From an uncultured Bacilli bacterium (lineage in GTDB: Bacteria > Bacillota_I > Bacilli_A > RFN20 > CAG-826), in the NCBI GenBank assembly GCA_934725985.1, contig CAKVCX010000001.1, positions 682,001 through 746,000 on the forward strand: a stretch of 64,000 nt of DNA, read 5' to 3'. The notes under the pieces are model-generated. The model saw only the letters and a list, made by a program, of their open reading frames with translations. It searched no databases and was not told the DNA's origin. The position numbers and the translations under genes were made by a program. This document shows, piece by piece, positions 55,518 through 64,000 of the stretch; the first letter of the stretch is position 1; every line of letters begins with the position of its first letter.

Positions 55518-56958
55518 AAAAGCTTTCTTTCTTGTTTCTCCTCTTATCTTTCTTGTTGCCGGTTGTAATCAAATCGGCTCCATTGAACCCCCCTTCTTTT
55601 CTAGCAAAGAAAAAATTACTTTTACCGCCTACGCCGGCCCTACAGTGGGCTCGTGGAATGGTGTTGATTCTAATCCGAACACTTTAACCGACGAGCATTA
55701 TAAAAAGCTTGAAGAAGCTGGCTTTAATAAGGTGATTGCTTTATATGAAGGGGCAGGAGCTAGACAAAGCGATGTTACTAACACGGCGATAAATCAAGCG
55801 AAAAAAGCCGAGCAGGATGCTTTAATTGCTTTAGAATTGGCTGAAAAATATAACATTTCTTACTATGTAAGAGATTGGTCTTTTTATGGATTGACCCAAC
55901 CTGGCGGATTTTTCTTTGAAAATGGTATTAACAACGCTTCAAAGGTAGCAGATTTAATGCCTTATATATTTAGTGATGATAATCAATACATCCATTCTTC
56001 CTCTTATGCTGGTAATTTTTGTTACGATGAGCCTACATATGACGAATTAGAAAATGTTTCATGGGAAGTTGACGCTTATTTGCAAAGAATGGAAGAACTT
56101 GGTGTTAAAGGGGAACCGCTTGTTAATCTTTTGCCAATCTATGCCTCTTCTTATGCTTCTATGGGCGTCCATTCTTATTCTCAGTATTTGGATAGATATA
56201 TAGAATTAATCGGCAAAAAAATTGGTTATTTGTCTTACGATTTTTATCCGTTTCTTAATTATGATGGTTCTTATTTAAGGGCACAGTATTTACAAAATTT
56301 GCAACTAGCTGCCATTAAATGTCGCGATAACAATCTTTCATTAAGAAGCTTTATTCAGGCCAAAGGCGATTTCACGGGCCTAAGAGATATTACTTCTATA
56401 GCGGATTTTCGGTTTCAAGTATATTCGTCTTTGGCTTTTGGTAGTCATTATCTAACCTATTATGAATATGCAGGGACCAACGAAGATAATGAAGGCGATT
56501 TTTCTCCGTTTAATTTTGAAAAAGGAACATATAACTATACCTATGATTTAGCCAAAAAGGTTAATAACGAAGTCCATAATTTTGAAAACGTCTTAACTTC
56601 TTTTGACTATGACAAAACGATGTTTTATAACTCCAACCATTTATATGACAATCAAAATTTTGCAAATTTAGTCGAAACAATAGATTCTCATCCAGCTGTT
56701 TCTTTTAAGACGGCGAAGGAAGATACGTTATTGACTACCTTTAAACACAAAGAAAACGGCAGCGATGCTTTCATGCTTATGAATTTTACTGATCCATATC
56801 AAAACAAAACAAATGAGGTAACCCTTAAATTTAACGATGCATCCGCTTTGCTTATGTATAGATTAGGCGAAAAAATGACGGTTAGATTGCCAATATCTGG
56901 CGAATATACATTTAAACTAATTCCAGGGGAAGGAAGATACATAATTCCAATTAAATAA
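55507..56958 (+). CDS. Lipoprotein with TIM-barrel glycosidase-like domain
   Basis: The 483-residue protein has a lipobox (FLVAGC, Cys20), so Lgt should lipidate it. The mature part looks like a (beta/alpha)8 barrel: FTAYAGPTVG, FNKVIALYEG, a DEP motif in NFCYDEPTYDEL, VNLLPIYASSY, LSYDFYPFLNYDG and LTYYEYAGT, followed by a beta domain with FMLMNFTDPYQN. The DEP glutamate could be the acid/base of a clan-A-like hydrolase. The layout matches the cytosolic protein at 62093. I cannot assign a CAZy family. It overlaps the preceding gene by 11 nt. Confidence 0.7.
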   Translation: MENKKAFFLVSPLIFLVAGCNQIGSIEPPFFSSKEKITFTAYAGPTVGSWNGVDSNPNTLTDEHYKKLEEAGFNKVIALYEGAGARQSDVTNTAINQAKKAEQDALIALELAEKYNISYYVRDWSFYGLTQPGGFFFENGINNASKVADLMPYIFSDDNQYIHSSSYAGNFCYDEPTYDELENVSWEVDAYLQRMEELGVKGEPLVNLLPIYASSYASMGVHSYSQYLDRYIELIGKKIGYLSYDFYPFLNYDGSYLRAQYLQNLQLAAIKCRDNNLSLRSFIQAKGDFTGLRDITSIADFRFQVYSSLAFGSHYLTYYEYAGTNEDNEGDFSPFNFEKGTYNYTYDLAKKVNNEVHNFENVLTSFDYDKTMFYNSNHLYDNQNFANLVETIDSHPAVSFKTAKEDTLLTTFKHKENGSDAFMLMNFTDPYQNKTNEVTLKFNDASALLMYRLGEKMTVRLPISGEYTFKLIPGEGRYIIPIK

Positions 56959-56973
56959 AAGGAGATATTTATT

Positions 56974-58404
56974 ATGAAAAAAAGGAACAAATTATTATTA
57001 ACTCTTCTAGGCACGACTCTTTTTTCTTTGGCGGGTTGCAATCAAAGTGGTGGCGACAAGCGAATACTAAAAATAGAGTTTGTAAAAGGTGGATTCGGAC
57101 TTACCCCCTATGAAAAATTAGCTGAAGCTTTTATGGCGGAAAATAAAGATATTGAAGTTAAATTATTTCCTAATCCCGAAATGGCTTCTACCACTAGCTC
57201 TAAACTGACCGATGGCACGAATTTAAGTGATGTAATGATTTACAATAGATCAGTTAATAATATCTATGCGTGGGCAAAAAAAGGCTATATATATGATTTG
57301 ACTAGCCTTATGAATGAAGAAGTTGAAAATGGCCAAACAATTCTTGATAAAATGGATGATAACGCGAAAAAAGTAGCCGAATATGATTCTTCTTATTGGT
57401 GCTTGCCGGAATACTATAACATTAATGGATTTGTTTATAATTCAACTCTTTTTGAAAAGAATGGATGGGATGTGCCAAAGACAACAAAAGAATTTGATTC
57501 TTTATGCAAAAAAATTGAGAAAGTTGAATTAGCGGGCAAGCCTGTCAAGCCTCTTATTTATTGCGGGAACGGGGCAGATGGGTATTTATATTATGCAATA
57601 GACGGTTGGATGACTTCTTATGAAGGAACATCCAATATGGATAAATTTTATTCTTTCGAATCTAGTGAGGTATTTAATCCTTCTAATTCAAAAGGAAAAA
57701 ATTATGGCATGTCTTTATTAAAAAAGTATTTTTATGACTCTGGATATGCTTATGAAAACTCTATGTCTATGGGGGCAATTGAATGTCAGTCGAAACTTTT
57801 AACCTATGAAGCGGCAATGATGCTTAATGGCTCTTGGTTTGAAAACGAAATGAAGCCATATACAACGCCTAATTCTCCTACTTTTAAAATGTTTGCCGTC
57901 CCAGAAGTTTCCGATGATAGCAACAACGTTCTTCATAATGAAGGCTATCAAACAAATGAAAGCAATCAACAAGTTGTAAACGCCGAATTTGTCGCAAATA
58001 TGTTTATACCTGCTAAAGCAGAAAATAAGGAAGACGCTGTTAAATTTTTAAAGTTTATTTCAAAAAATTCTTCTTTAGAGCTTTACACAAAATATAGTAA
58101 TGCTATTAGACCAATGAAATATGACTATAGTCCTTCTAACCCTTCTTATTCTGATATGTCGGCATTTGGCAAATCTATTTTAGAACTAGCTTCGACTCAT
58201 AATTTATATGTCCCTATCTCTAAAGCTCCAATTGCTGTTGCCGGTAAGGCTACTTTATATCCTCAAGGGGGCTATTGGTCAAAACTAATTTATTCAAATC
58301 CTGGTAAATATACTCCTTCTTTTTGCATTCAATCGGATTACGAATATGCCAAGAACAGCTGGAACGATTGGGTTAATTACGCAAAAGAAGAGCTAGGAGA
58401 ATGA
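56974..58404 (+). CDS. Sugar-binding lipoprotein of CUT1 ABC transporter
   Basis: The 476-residue family 1 extracellular solute-binding protein has a lipobox (FSLAGC, Cys22). The fold elements are readable: ILKIEFVKGGFGLTPYEKLAEAFMAENKDIEVKL at the N-terminus, the hinge-region YYNINGFVYNSTLFEKNGWDVPKT, AAMMLNGSWFENEM and EDAVKFLKFISKNSSLELY. These are typical of MalE-like receptors for oligosaccharides. An AAGGAG Shine-Dalgarno lies upstream. It delivers substrate to the permeases at 51386 and 52330 and directly precedes the ATPase gene. Confidence 0.94.
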   Translation: MKKRNKLLLTLLGTTLFSLAGCNQSGGDKRILKIEFVKGGFGLTPYEKLAEAFMAENKDIEVKLFPNPEMASTTSSKLTDGTNLSDVMIYNRSVNNIYAWAKKGYIYDLTSLMNEEVENGQTILDKMDDNAKKVAEYDSSYWCLPEYYNINGFVYNSTLFEKNGWDVPKTTKEFDSLCKKIEKVELAGKPVKPLIYCGNGADGYLYYAIDGWMTSYEGTSNMDKFYSFESSEVFNPSNSKGKNYGMSLLKKYFYDSGYAYENSMSMGAIECQSKLLTYEAAMMLNGSWFENEMKPYTTPNSPTFKMFAVPEVSDDSNNVLHNEGYQTNESNQQVVNAEFVANMFIPAKAENKEDAVKFLKFISKNSSLELYTKYSNAIRPMKYDYSPSNPSYSDMSAFGKSILELASTHNLYVPISKAPIAVAGKATLYPQGGYWSKLIYSNPGKYTPSFCIQSDYEYAKNSWNDWVNYAKEELGE

Positions 58405-58405
58405 T

Positions 58406-59941
58406 ATGCCGATAGTTTTAAAAAACGTTAATAAAATATACCCAAATAATGTACATGCCGTTCATGATTTTAACTTGGAAATACAAGATAAAGAATTTAT
58501 TGTCTTCGTTGGTCCTTCTGGATGTGGAAAATCTACGACGCTGCGAATGATTGCTGGCTTAGAAGGCATTACAACAGGAGAATTCTATATCGATGGAAAA
58601 CTTATGAATTTTGTTCCTTCTAAAGATAGAAACATTTCGATGGTTTTCCAAAATTATGCTTTATACCCCCATATGAATGTTTATAAAAATATGTCTTATG
58701 GGTTAAGCATAAAGAAAGATTATTTGCCAATTTATGAAAAAAGCGAAGAGATTGATGGTTTACTAAAAGAAATTAAATTTTTAAAAAAAGAATCATATGA
58801 TTTAGAAAAGAAATTAGAAAAAAATCAATCTCAAGGCGATTTTCAAAATCAATATTTTTCTAATTATGAAAAAATCCAAAAGCTTTTAACCGAAGTAGCG
58901 CAAAAAAGAAAGCCCGTTATTGGTGTCGACTACAAAAGAATTAAAAGATTAAAAAAAGAATTAAAAGACATTGATAACGAAATAGATTATGTTAATGATT
59001 TGCTTGATCAAGAACATGATTCTACAAATAAAGATGATGAATTCGAATCGATGCTTCAAAAAGACATGGAATCCATTTTGCAAAGCAAAAAGGAAAAGGA
59101 AACTGAGTTAGAAGAGATTTCTAGTCATGAAACAAATATTTTGAAATTTCGTCATTATTATGAATACGAAATAGATAAAGAAATATTTCATGCGGCTAAA
59201 ATATTGAATTTAAGGGAATATTTATATCGCTTTCCGGCCAATTTAAGTGGTGGGCAAAGACAAAGAGTAGCCTTAGGAAGAGCGATTGTTAGAAAACCTA
59301 GATTGTTTTTGATGGATGAACCTTTGTCTAATCTAGATGCCAAATTGCGTGTTCAAACTCGCGGTGAAATAGCTTCCATTCACAAAAAAGTCGAAGCTAC
59401 AACCATTTATGTTACTCATGATCAAACCGAGGCTATGACTTTAGCTGATCGTATTGTTGTCATGAAAGATGGCTATGTGCAGCAAATAGCTAAACCAATG
59501 GATGCGTTTAATGATCCAAACAATATGTTTGTTGCTGGATTTATCGGTTCTCCTTCCATGAATTTTATTGAGGGGAAATTTGATGGTAAATCGTTTGTTG
59601 TTTCTGATGGAGAAAACGCTTTAATGTCGTTAAAGCTTAAAGAAAACCAGGTTTCCTTATTAAAAAAATATTTAAATAAAAATTTAATTTTAGGTGTTAG
59701 ACCGGAAAATATGACGTTAAGTAAGGATAATGGTTTTGATTTTCATGCAAGCATAAATAACATTGAACTTTTAGGCAATGAATTTGTTTTATTCGGAACT
59801 TTTAACAATTCCAATATTGCCATAAAGACCAATGAATTAATAGATCCTAATTTAAGAGGTCTTAAAGGGATTAAGTTAGATTTAGACAAACTTTATTTCT
59901 TTGATAAAGAATCGGAAAGCAGAATTAGAAATGAAAAATAG
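58406..59941 (+). CDS. MsmX/UgpC-type ABC ATPase with large coiled-coil insertion
   Basis: This 511-residue ATPase powers sugar import. Walker A is GPSGCGKST (36-44), the Q-loop FQNYALYPHM has Gln82, the signature LSGGQ is at 280-284, Walker B FLMDEP at 301-306 and the H-loop His is 338. A C-terminal TOBE-like regulatory domain follows (GVRPENM). In MalK-type proteins the signature comes about 50-55 residues after the Q-loop. Here nearly 200 residues intervene because of an insertion of about 145 highly charged residues (about 104-250), mostly predicted helix and coiled coil. It interrupts the helical subdomain that touches the permeases. The 3' end overlaps GH112 by 11 nt. Confidence 0.93.
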   Translation: MPIVLKNVNKIYPNNVHAVHDFNLEIQDKEFIVFVGPSGCGKSTTLRMIAGLEGITTGEFYIDGKLMNFVPSKDRNISMVFQNYALYPHMNVYKNMSYGLSIKKDYLPIYEKSEEIDGLLKEIKFLKKESYDLEKKLEKNQSQGDFQNQYFSNYEKIQKLLTEVAQKRKPVIGVDYKRIKRLKKELKDIDNEIDYVNDLLDQEHDSTNKDDEFESMLQKDMESILQSKKEKETELEEISSHETNILKFRHYYEYEIDKEIFHAAKILNLREYLYRFPANLSGGQRQRVALGRAIVRKPRLFLMDEPLSNLDAKLRVQTRGEIASIHKKVEATTIYVTHDQTEAMTLADRIVVMKDGYVQQIAKPMDAFNDPNNMFVAGFIGSPSMNFIEGKFDGKSFVVSDGENALMSLKLKENQVSLLKKYLNKNLILGVRPENMTLSKDNGFDFHASINNIELLGNEFVLFGTFNNSNIAIKTNELIDPNLRGLKGIKLDLDKLYFFDKESESRIRNEK

Positions 59942-62096
59942 TGGAAGAGTTACAATACCAACGGATGTGAGTTTTGTCGAAGAAACAAAAAGAATTGCAA
60001 AACTTTGGGGCGCGGATGCGATTAGAGATTGCGATGGAGTATCCTTACCAAAAAACCCAAAGGATATAGCTCCTGATGTATATGGCGCTTATTTTGTGGT
60101 GCGTGGAGATAATTCTTGGGGTGAAAAACATCCAGAAGAAGCCCAAAGGATGTTTCTTGAAAGCGAGAGGAAAACTGCAACAGGTGATAAATTAGAAATA
60201 GACGTGCTCAACGGTTTTTTAAAAGAAGAGATTGCATTGGACTTAGATAATCTTGATAGATGGCAAGTCTTTGATAGAACTGCAATGCAAGAAGTTAAAT
60301 CGTGGAAATTAAATAATGGTAAAGTCACAATAGAATCAATACCTTATCATCAATATTCCGTTGATTTTTTAGGCAGGGTTATTTGGCATCCTGTTCAAAT
60401 TTATAACTATTTGACAAACAATTGGACGTGTCCAAAACAGCTTTCTTATGATCCAGCTTACCCATATACAAAAAAATATATAAAAGAGTATCTAAAGAAA
60501 TGGTTAGAAGATAATAAAGACGTAACCATGGTTCGCTTTACTACTTTTCTTTATCAATTTGATTTGGTTTTCAATGATAAAGGTAAAGAAAAGATGGTTG
60601 ATTGGTTTGGTTATTCTGAAGCCGCTTCTATTCCACTTCTAGAAGGTTTTGAAAAAGAGACTGGAATTAAAATGACGGCTGAAGACTTTGTCGATAACGG
60701 GCGTTATAACACTCCTTTTAAAGTTCCAAGCCCTAAGTTTAAAAATTACATGGATTATGTAGCTAGATTTGTTAGCTCAACCATGAAAGAGCTAATTGAC
60801 ATTGTCCATGAACACGGTAGGAAAGCCATGATGTTTCTTGGCGATGATTGGATTGGCTCTGAGCCATATGGTCCATATTTTAAGAATATTGGCTTAGACG
60901 GCGTTGTTGGATCAGTTGGTGGCGGAGTCACTGTTAGAATGTTAGGTGAAATCCCTTTTGTTAAAATTCATGAGGGCCGTTTCTTGCCTTACTTTTTTCC
61001 TGATACCTTTTTTGCTGGAAACGAAGATAATGCTATTGCAGAGTTAAATAGAAACTGGGTAAGCGCTAGAAGAGCGTTACTAAGATGCCCTTTAGATAGA
61101 ATGGGCTTTGGAGGTTATTTATCGCTTGCTGTTAAATTTCCTAAGTTTGTAGATAGGGTAGCTGATATTTGCAATGAATTTAGAACAATTTGCGATGTGG
61201 CTAATTTTGGAAAACCATATTCGACGTTGACTGTTGGGGTTTTAAATTCTTGGGGTAATTTAAGACCATGGATGGCCTATATGGTTGCCCATGAACTTTG
61301 GTATCAACAAATATATTCTTATCAAGGAATACAAGAAGCATTATCTGGTTTGCCAGTTGATGTTAAATTCATTTCGTTTGATGAAGTTATTAAAAATGGC
61401 GTGCCTTCCAACATTGATGTTCTTCTAAATGCCGGAGAGGAAGGGGATGCTTATTCTGGAGGAGAGATTTGGTCTAACGTTTGTCTTCTTGAACATATTA
61501 GAAAATATGTCGCTAGTGGCGGTGGATTAATTGGAATTGGCGATCCTAGTGCAAATAGAAATGAGGGACATTGTTTTGCTTTGTCTGATGTTTTAGGTGT
61601 AGAAAAGGAATTAGGTCAAACCTTGAGCATCGATAAGTACAACATCCAGAAAAAGGCTCATTTTATTAATGAGGATGTGAACTTTCCTATAGATTATGGA
61701 GAAGGAATGAAAAATATCTATGCTTTAGATAATGCTAATATCGTTGATATTGAAATTTCGCCAAGGTTTAAAAGAAACGTTAATGTAGGCGAGGTAAAAC
61801 TTGCAACAAATGAATATTTTAAAGGGAGAAGCGTTTATATCGCAGGTCTTCCTTATAATAATGGAAACGCGAGGCTTTTATATCGCAGTTTGCTTTGGGC
61901 TAGCCATAAAGAAACTGAATTAAAAAAAGCATTTTCTTCCAATTTGAATTGCGAGGTCAACTATTATCCAAATTCGAGAATCTATGCATTGATAAATAAT
62001 TCAGCTAAAAACGAAGAAACAGTTTTTTATGATATTGAAGGCAAATCGACCAAGCTTGTTCTATTGCCAAACGAAACAAGGTGGATCAAACAATGA
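59931..62096 (+). CDS. GH112 galactosyl-HexNAc/rhamnose phosphorylase
   Basis: GH112 enzymes phosphorolyse beta-1,3-galactosyl-N-acetylhexosamines (lacto-N-biose, galacto-N-biose) or beta-1,4-galactosyl-rhamnose to galactose-1-phosphate and the free second sugar. The 721-residue protein matches over its length: GRVTIPTDVSFVEETKRIAKLWGADAIRDCDG at the N-terminus, YFVVRGDNSWGEKHPEE, YQFDLVF, FLGDDWIGSEPYG (Asp305 probably the general acid) and a glutamine-amidotransferase-like third domain (DVLLNAGEEGDAYSGGEIW). No signal peptide is present, so it acts on imported disaccharide. ATG 59931 is used; upstream in-frame codons lie inside the ATPase gene. The exact acceptor sugar cannot be read. Confidence 0.93.
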   Translation: MKNSGRVTIPTDVSFVEETKRIAKLWGADAIRDCDGVSLPKNPKDIAPDVYGAYFVVRGDNSWGEKHPEEAQRMFLESERKTATGDKLEIDVLNGFLKEEIALDLDNLDRWQVFDRTAMQEVKSWKLNNGKVTIESIPYHQYSVDFLGRVIWHPVQIYNYLTNNWTCPKQLSYDPAYPYTKKYIKEYLKKWLEDNKDVTMVRFTTFLYQFDLVFNDKGKEKMVDWFGYSEAASIPLLEGFEKETGIKMTAEDFVDNGRYNTPFKVPSPKFKNYMDYVARFVSSTMKELIDIVHEHGRKAMMFLGDDWIGSEPYGPYFKNIGLDGVVGSVGGGVTVRMLGEIPFVKIHEGRFLPYFFPDTFFAGNEDNAIAELNRNWVSARRALLRCPLDRMGFGGYLSLAVKFPKFVDRVADICNEFRTICDVANFGKPYSTLTVGVLNSWGNLRPWMAYMVAHELWYQQIYSYQGIQEALSGLPVDVKFISFDEVIKNGVPSNIDVLLNAGEEGDAYSGGEIWSNVCLLEHIRKYVASGGGLIGIGDPSANRNEGHCFALSDVLGVEKELGQTLSIDKYNIQKKAHFINEDVNFPIDYGEGMKNIYALDNANIVDIEISPRFKRNVNVGEVKLATNEYFKGRSVYIAGLPYNNGNARLLYRSLLWASHKETELKKAFSSNLNCEVNYYPNSRIYALINNSAKNEETVFYDIEGKSTKLVLLPNETRWIKQ

Positions 62097-63265
62097 AGCA
62101 AGAAGAAATTAAATTTTCATTTTGGAATTATTTGCCTCTTGGCGAGTTATCAATTGACTATGCCGTTAATAATTGGAAGAAACTTGGCGTGAATTTGGCC
62201 ATGAGTTTTGTTTATGATCCTTCTTTTAGCAAAAAAGAAGACATGATTAAGCTACTTGATAAGTGCCATATAAACAAAATCAAAGTAATAATCTATGATA
62301 AAAGGATTGTTTACAATAGATTGGATGAAATAGAAAAAGAGAAATTTATTGAAGAAATAAAAGAAGCTTATTTTGATTTTGGAAAACATCCTGCTACTTA
62401 TGGTTTCTTTATAGGGGATGAACCTGATTTTTCTCACATAGATAATTTCATATTTACTGCCCAAAAAGTGTTGGAAATCATGCCACGTCTCATTCCTTTC
62501 GGCAATTTATTACCTTATTGGAATGATAAAGAAGAAGCTATAAAAAATGGCTACAGTGAACAATTTTATGTAGATTTGCTTGAAAAGGTATTGTCAAAAA
62601 GCAAATTGCCTTTAATTGGTTTTGATCATTATACCCAATGTTATGATGGCTTAATGAATAAAGAAAAAGGAATTGAATACTTTCTTTATGATTTAAGGAT
62701 GTATCAAAAACTATCGGCCAAGTATAAAATTCCATTTTTTGCTTCTATTTTGGCTTTGGGTCATTGGCATTATCGGAATCCAAGCGAAAACGATATACGT
62801 TGGCAAATTTCTACAGCATTTGCCCATGGCGCCCGCGGCATTTTGTGGTTTTATTTTCATCAAAAATGTTTGGATGTAGGATTTGGTGAAGCCCCATTTG
62901 TTGGAGAAAAAGGACTTATTGGCCCGCCTTATGAGATGATTTTAAGACAGCAAAACAAATTCATTGATAATTATAAATCGCTTTTGGATAGTTTAAGTTT
63001 TAAATCAATCGAATATTTGAATGAAGAAAATAATTATTCCTTTCATTCAAATGAAGGAATCGAAATTTCCCTTTCTAGGAATCTTTTGGGCTATGTTTCT
63101 TATTTTAAACACGATGAAAAAGGCAACACGTATTTAATGATTACCAATGGCAGTCAAATCTATTCGAATAATTTTAAGATTAATTATCGAAGTGTTTTAA
63201 AAAAAGAATTGTGGCTTCTTCCTGGGGAAGCAACTTTCATTGACTTAGACGAATTATTAAAGTAA
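62093..63265 (+). CDS. Cytosolic TIM-barrel glycosidase-like protein
   Basis: The 390-residue protein lacks a signal peptide. It has a barrel-like pattern: KFSFWNYLPLGEL, LGVNLAMSFVYDPS, KVIIYDKR, GFFIGDEPDFSHID, FGNLLPYW, IGFDHYTQC, FFASILALGHWHYRNP and FAHGARGILWFYFHQK, then a C-terminal beta domain ending LLPGEATFIDLDE. The GDEP motif, NLLP and the later segments parallel the lipoprotein at 55507, so the two look like an outside/inside pair. A second catalytic acid is not obvious. ATG 62093 overlaps the GH112 stop (ATGA), implying coordinated expression and action on the same sugar. No CAZy family is assigned. Confidence 0.7.
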   Translation: MKQEEIKFSFWNYLPLGELSIDYAVNNWKKLGVNLAMSFVYDPSFSKKEDMIKLLDKCHINKIKVIIYDKRIVYNRLDEIEKEKFIEEIKEAYFDFGKHPATYGFFIGDEPDFSHIDNFIFTAQKVLEIMPRLIPFGNLLPYWNDKEEAIKNGYSEQFYVDLLEKVLSKSKLPLIGFDHYTQCYDGLMNKEKGIEYFLYDLRMYQKLSAKYKIPFFASILALGHWHYRNPSENDIRWQISTAFAHGARGILWFYFHQKCLDVGFGEAPFVGEKGLIGPPYEMILRQQNKFIDNYKSLLDSLSFKSIEYLNEENNYSFHSNEGIEISLSRNLLGYVSYFKHDEKGNTYLMITNGSQIYSNNFKINYRSVLKKELWLLPGEATFIDLDELLK

Positions 63266-63278
63266 GGAGGTAATATCT

Positions 63279-64000
63279 ATGAATATTACTAAATATAAAT
63301 ATCTTTTAGGAGGAGGTTTGATTTCTTGCCTTTCGCTTTGTGTTTTAGCTGCAACGGGGGGAGGAATTGATTCTCTTTTTAAAGCCAATGCTTCTGATGC
63401 TCATGATTCTTCTTGCTACTGGAATCATTATTTGGAAGTATCCCCAACTTATGCTCAACATGGTTCGAAAGAGTTTTATGCCTGCTGTACCCATCCTGGC
63501 TCTTTCTCTTTGGAAAAGCCCAATAGCGAAAATATTACTGAAATGGGCGAATTCAGCGGTGACTATTTTTCTGAATTGGATTCTGGTGATGGTCGTTATT
63601 TGCCTTCTTTAAAAGAAGGTGATGTTCTCTATGATGCCACCTCTGCTTGGATGGTTCCAAATAATTATGGATTTCGAACCGGTGATACAAACTTAAAAAC
63701 AGATGCTGTTTATGGATCATATTGTGAAATTAGCAATCTCACCAATGACAGCGATGCAGTTTGGGTTAGGCCTTATGAATCTACAGAAGATAATTATGAA
63801 TTAAGTTTGGATATCTCTTCTTATAAAAAATATGTGTTCTACGTCAAATCTTCTATCGATGAAACTTTAATTGTTAAAAATCATGACTGGACAAACTTGG
63901 TTTCCTCTATAAATTTGGTTGCCAACGAATGGACGAGAATAGAGATTGAAGCTTCCTCTAATTGCAAAAAATTAATTGATTTAGCCCCTGCCATTTGGAA
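63279..64000 (+). CDS. Exported protein, 5' part (continues beyond window)
   Basis: This frame stays open to the window end (240 codons). AAGGAGGT at 63264-63271 is 7 nt before the ATG, and the N-terminus is a signal peptide: a basic start, a hydrophobic stretch rich in Gly and Leu, and a likely cleavage after ANA near residue 39. The mature part begins with Ser, His and Asp and contains paired cysteines (YACCTHPG), many aromatic residues and beta-rich sequence. I do not recognise a family. As the next gene of the glycan operon it may be a surface hydrolase or binding protein. Confidence 0.8.
   Translation, partial: MNITKYKYLLGGGLISCLSLCVLAATGGGIDSLFKANASDAHDSSCYWNHYLEVSPTYAQHGSKEFYACCTHPGSFSLEKPNSENITEMGEFSGDYFSELDSGDGRYLPSLKEGDVLYDATSAWMVPNNYGFRTGDTNLKTDAVYGSYCEISNLTNDSDAVWVRPYESTEDNYELSLDISSYKKYVFYVKSSIDETLIVKNHDWTNLVSSINLVANEWTRIEIEASSNCKKLIDLAPAIW

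Noticed and set aside
63367..63612. 81-codon frame near the right end
   Set aside because: It is out of frame with the exported protein starting at 63279, which has a Shine-Dalgarno and signal peptide.

Overview
The window is AT-rich bacterial chromosome with dense, mostly plus-strand, often overlapping genes. PolC, RapZ, WhiA, YlxM, FakA, Asp23, RbgA and TrmFO together point to Bacilli in the broad sense. The small-genome look suggests a gut lineage near the Erysipelotrichia/Mollicutes (RF39-like); that placement is inference. TGA is a real stop (rapZ, ylxM, rnhB and the first permease end in TGA) and Trp is read from TGG, so this is code 11, not the Mycoplasma code. The 16S rRNA keeps a normal CCTCC anti-Shine-Dalgarno tail.

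Layout. (1) 1-10.8 kb: 3' end of uvrA, lgt, a thioredoxin-reductase-like gene, rapZ, whiA and a small XRE regulator; then gapA, pgk, tpiA; then a BI-1 membrane protein, a GT2 glycosyltransferase and a superoxide reductase. This resembles the B. subtilis lgt-trxB-yvcJ-yvcL and gapA-pgk-tpiA neighbourhoods, without yvcK. (2) 10.8-16.1 kb: one rRNA operon (16S-23S-5S, no spacer tRNA) behind two promoters. (3) 16.2-49.8 kb: a condensed copy of the B. subtilis yloU-to-polC order: asp23, fakA, recG, rnc, ftsY, ylxM, ffh, [LemA pair], rpsP-khpA-rimM-trmD (inverted), rplS, [pfkB, lepB], rbgA, rnhB, dprA, topA, trmFO, xerC, rpsB, tsf, pyrH, frr, uppS, cdsA, dxr, rseP, polC. The plsX/fab/acpP, smc, clpQY-codY and proS genes that sit in this block in B. 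subtilis are absent here. (4) 49.8-64 kb: tRNA-Pro(CGG), then an accessory carbohydrate locus running off the right edge: fucU, a PocR/AraC regulator, two CUT1 permeases, a membrane-anchored beta-sandwich protein, a TIM-barrel lipoprotein, a solute-binding lipoprotein, an ABC ATPase with a large coiled-coil insertion, a GH112 phosphorylase, a cytosolic TIM-barrel protein and the start of another exported protein.

The carbohydrate locus reads as a host-glycan pathway. Surface proteins bind or trim a glycan, the transporter imports a galactosyl disaccharide, and GH112 phosphorolyses it to galactose-1-phosphate plus a HexNAc (or rhamnose). FucU hints at fucosylated substrates.

The two most distinctive signals are these. 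Several transcription-unit heads (lepB, rnc, uppS, recG, the GT2 gene, possibly pyrH) have a -10 box 6-7 nt before the ATG and no Shine-Dalgarno, which suggests leaderless mRNAs. The sugar ABC ATPase carries about 145 extra residues between its Q-loop and its signature motif. Candidate ribosomal-protein leaders precede rplS and rpsB.
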